NCBI RefSeq assembly: GCF_013364275.1
Contig: NZ_CP054932.1
Span: 8,618,001-8,682,000 of the forward strand
DNA from: Actinomadura sp. NAK00032
GTDB taxonomy: Bacteria; Actinomycetota; Actinomycetes; Streptosporangiales; Streptosporangiaceae
Direction: 5' to 3'
DNA length: 64,000 nucleotides
Shown here: piece after piece, positions 62,644 through 64,000 of the stretch
Position numbering within the stretch: position 1 is the first letter of the stretch
How the letters are laid out: the number at the start of each line of letters is the position of its first letter
The notes under the pieces: generated by a model
The model's input: the letters and a program-made list of their open reading frames with translations, nothing else
Told to the model about the DNA's origin: nothing
Database searches by the model: none
Position numbers and translations under genes: made by a program

Positions 62644-64000
62644 TCAGATGCGGGTGGAGGCGACGAACTCGGAGATGGCCTTGGCGGCGCGGTCGAGGTC
62701 GGCCTTCGGGACCTTGGCGACCTCCAGCCGCTGGGTGAACCAGTAGAAGAGCGCGGCGTCGCAGATGGCGGACTGGGCGGCCGGGGCCGTGCAGGTGATC
62801 GGCCAGGCGACGCCGCGCGGTGACAGGACGGCCAGCTCGGCCTTCACGGCGGGCGACGGCGGAAGGTCATCGGTGCCGGGGCCGCGGGTGAGCACCGCCT
62901 GGTAGCCGGGGACGCCGGTCGCCAGGGGCTGCCGCGTCGACAGGATGGACGAGCACTCGTTGCCCTGCTCGCGTTCGCGCCGCGCCTGGGCGGAGTCCGG
63001 GAAGTACGTGCACATCTGGATCCGGATGCCGCCGAGCGAGCCCTGCCAGTTCTGCTCGACGAGCGCCGTCCCGAAGTCGCCGACGGAGCTGGCGCCCGCG
63101 TTCGCGCCGACCGACGCCTCGCACCGCGCGCCCGCCGGGCCGATCATCAGCCCCTGCCCGGAGCGGTACACGGCGGCGTTCTTCGGCATCTTGACCTGCA
63201 CGGGCAGCGTCACCTTCGCGGGCCCGTCGGACGGCGTGATCACCGCGCCCGGCGCCCGCGTGACGCACGGCTTGACGTCCGCGACGGTGGCCGCCACCCG
63301 GGCGGTCGCCGTGGGGCGCGGCGCGGGGTCCTGCTTCGTCACCTGCTGGACGGCGATGGCGCCCGCCCCGACGACCGCGACCGTGCCGACCGCGGCGGCG
63401 GTGAGGCCCGCGCCGCCGCCGAGGAACGCCTTGACGGCCGAGCCCGCGGCGACCTTCCCGGCGACCGAGGCGGTCCCGGCCCCGGACACCCCGGAGGCGC
63501 CGGCGGCGGCGCCCGTCCCCGCGGCGGCTCCGGCGGCGCTGGCGGCTGATGCCGCGCCCGCGGCGCCCGGCATCAGCCAGGCGGCGAGCGGGAACAGCGC
63601 GGCGAGCGCGACGGCGCCCGCGGACAGGGCGTGCACGCCCCGGGCCTCCCAGTCCCGGCCGTAGGCGGCCTGGGCGGTGCGCTCCAGGTCGTCCACGAAC
63701 GCGGCGGCGCCAGCTGGACGCTCCTCCGGCGCCTTGGCCATGCCCTGCGCGACGAGCGGCCGCAGCGCCTCGGGCACCGCGTCGACGGGGATCTCGCCGG
63801 TGAGGTGGGCGCTCATCAGTTCGGCGCGGGCACCGGTGTAGGGCCGCCGCCCGGTCACGCACTCCACGAAGACGCAGGTCGCGGCGTACACGTCGGTCCT
63901 GGGCGTGGCGACGTGCCTGCTCCACTGCTCCGGCGCCATGTAGTACGGGGTCCCGGCGCCGCCCGCCTCCTCCCCGGCCGGCGTGGCGATGCCGAAGTCG
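62644..64000 (-). CDS. Ser/Thr protein kinase, C-terminal part (partial)
   Basis: The gene runs off the right edge. The visible part starts in the kinase core at DFGIATPAGEEAGGAGTPYY, followed by MAPEQW (activation loop and APE), and covers the C-lobe. A membrane helix (about VALAALFPLAAWLMPGAA), an Ala/Gly-rich stretch, another hydrophobic helix and an outer domain of about 220 residues with paired cysteines follow. The outer domain would be the sensor. It is a PknB-type receptor kinase by layout; the ATP-binding lobe is not visible. Confidence 0.88.
   Translation of the reverse strand, partial: DFGIATPAGEEAGGAGTPYYMAPEQWSRHVATPRTDVYAATCVFVECVTGRRPYTGARAELMSAHLTGEIPVDAVPEALRPLVAQGMAKAPEERPAGAAAFVDDLERTAQAAYGRDWEARGVHALSAGAVALAALFPLAAWLMPGAAGAASAASAAGAAAGTGAAAGASGVSGAGTASVAGKVAAGSAVKAFLGGGAGLTAAAVGTVAVVGAGAIAVQQVTKQDPAPRPTATARVAATVADVKPCVTRAPGAVITPSDGPAKVTLPVQVKMPKNAAVYRSGQGLMIGPAGARCEASVGANAGASSVGDFGTALVEQNWQGSLGGIRIQMCTYFPDSAQARREREQGNECSSILSTRQPLATGVPGYQAVLTRGPGTDDLPPSPAVKAELAVLSPRGVAWPITCTAPAAQSAICDAALFYWFTQRLEVAKVPKADLDRAAKAISEFVASTRI

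Overview
This is chromosomal DNA from a very GC-rich actinomycete. It carries a full nuoA-N operon plus a second partial nuo set, korAB (2-oxoacid:ferredoxin oxidoreductase), MenJ-type menaquinone reduction, a conservon (cvnABCD), bldC, frequent GTG/TTG starts and 4-bp ATGA/GTGA gene overlaps. The gene mix fits a Streptomyces- or Actinomadura-like filamentous actinobacterium, but I cannot fix the genus from the sequence alone. I saw no tRNA, rRNA, CRISPR array, IS element or phage module.

Layout. 1-2.8 kb: the left-going start of a second, partial complex I locus (nuoA2-B2-C2-H2, running off the left edge). 3-6 kb: two paralogous Pro-rich membrane-anchored proteins. 6-9.3 kb: a probably leaderless Cys-containing leader peptide, a possible iron box, then korA-korB and a strong terminator. 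9.5-18.2 kb: a SecD-head-like membrane protein, a YceI protein and an MFS exporter that share a beta-sandwich repeat, a divergent TetR gene with an operator inside the exporter promoter, and an S15 hydrolase-ABC ATPase fusion with its permease. 18.3-22.2 kb: small accessory genes (FlK-like thioesterase, MTHFR-like protein, DUF1877, RHH- and XRE-type regulators, RarD, a secreted protein). 22.2-28.8 kb: a terpenoid gene cluster with one P450 on the minus strand facing a tight plus-strand run of two P450s, a class I terpene synthase and a class II diterpene cyclase. 28.9-33.1 kb: a conservon with its own good promoter. 33.1-35.4 kb: a LysR/MFS divergent pair. 35.4-52.1 kb: a left-going operon nuoABCDEFGHIJKLMN plus a long-chain polyprenyl diphosphate synthase. 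52.3-54.4 kb: menJ and menG. 54.5-57.6 kb: DUF4229, a PLP dehydratase, bldC, a small acidic protein and a HEXXH metalloprotease. 57.8-61.9 kb: cytochrome c maturation operon resA-ccdA-resB-ccsB. 61.9-64 kb: a histidine phosphatase and the C-terminal part of a Ser/Thr protein kinase.

How it fits together. Most of the window is a respiratory core: complex I, synthesis of the menaquinone side chain, C-methylation and partial saturation of menaquinone, and cytochrome c assembly. A perfect Rex-type redox operator (TTGTGAA-N4-TTCACAA) lies just upstream of menJ, the gene immediately before nuoA, so NADH/NAD+ sensing may control menaquinone saturation and perhaps complex I. Between korAB and nuo lies an accessory stretch. 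Its most interesting part is the diterpenoid-type cluster: the class II cyclase has DADT in place of DxDD, the class I enzyme has DWRID in place of DDxxD, there are three different P450s, and a G-protein conservon follows directly. The cluster has no GGPP synthase of its own; the only prenyl synthase here looks long-chain and belongs with menaquinone.
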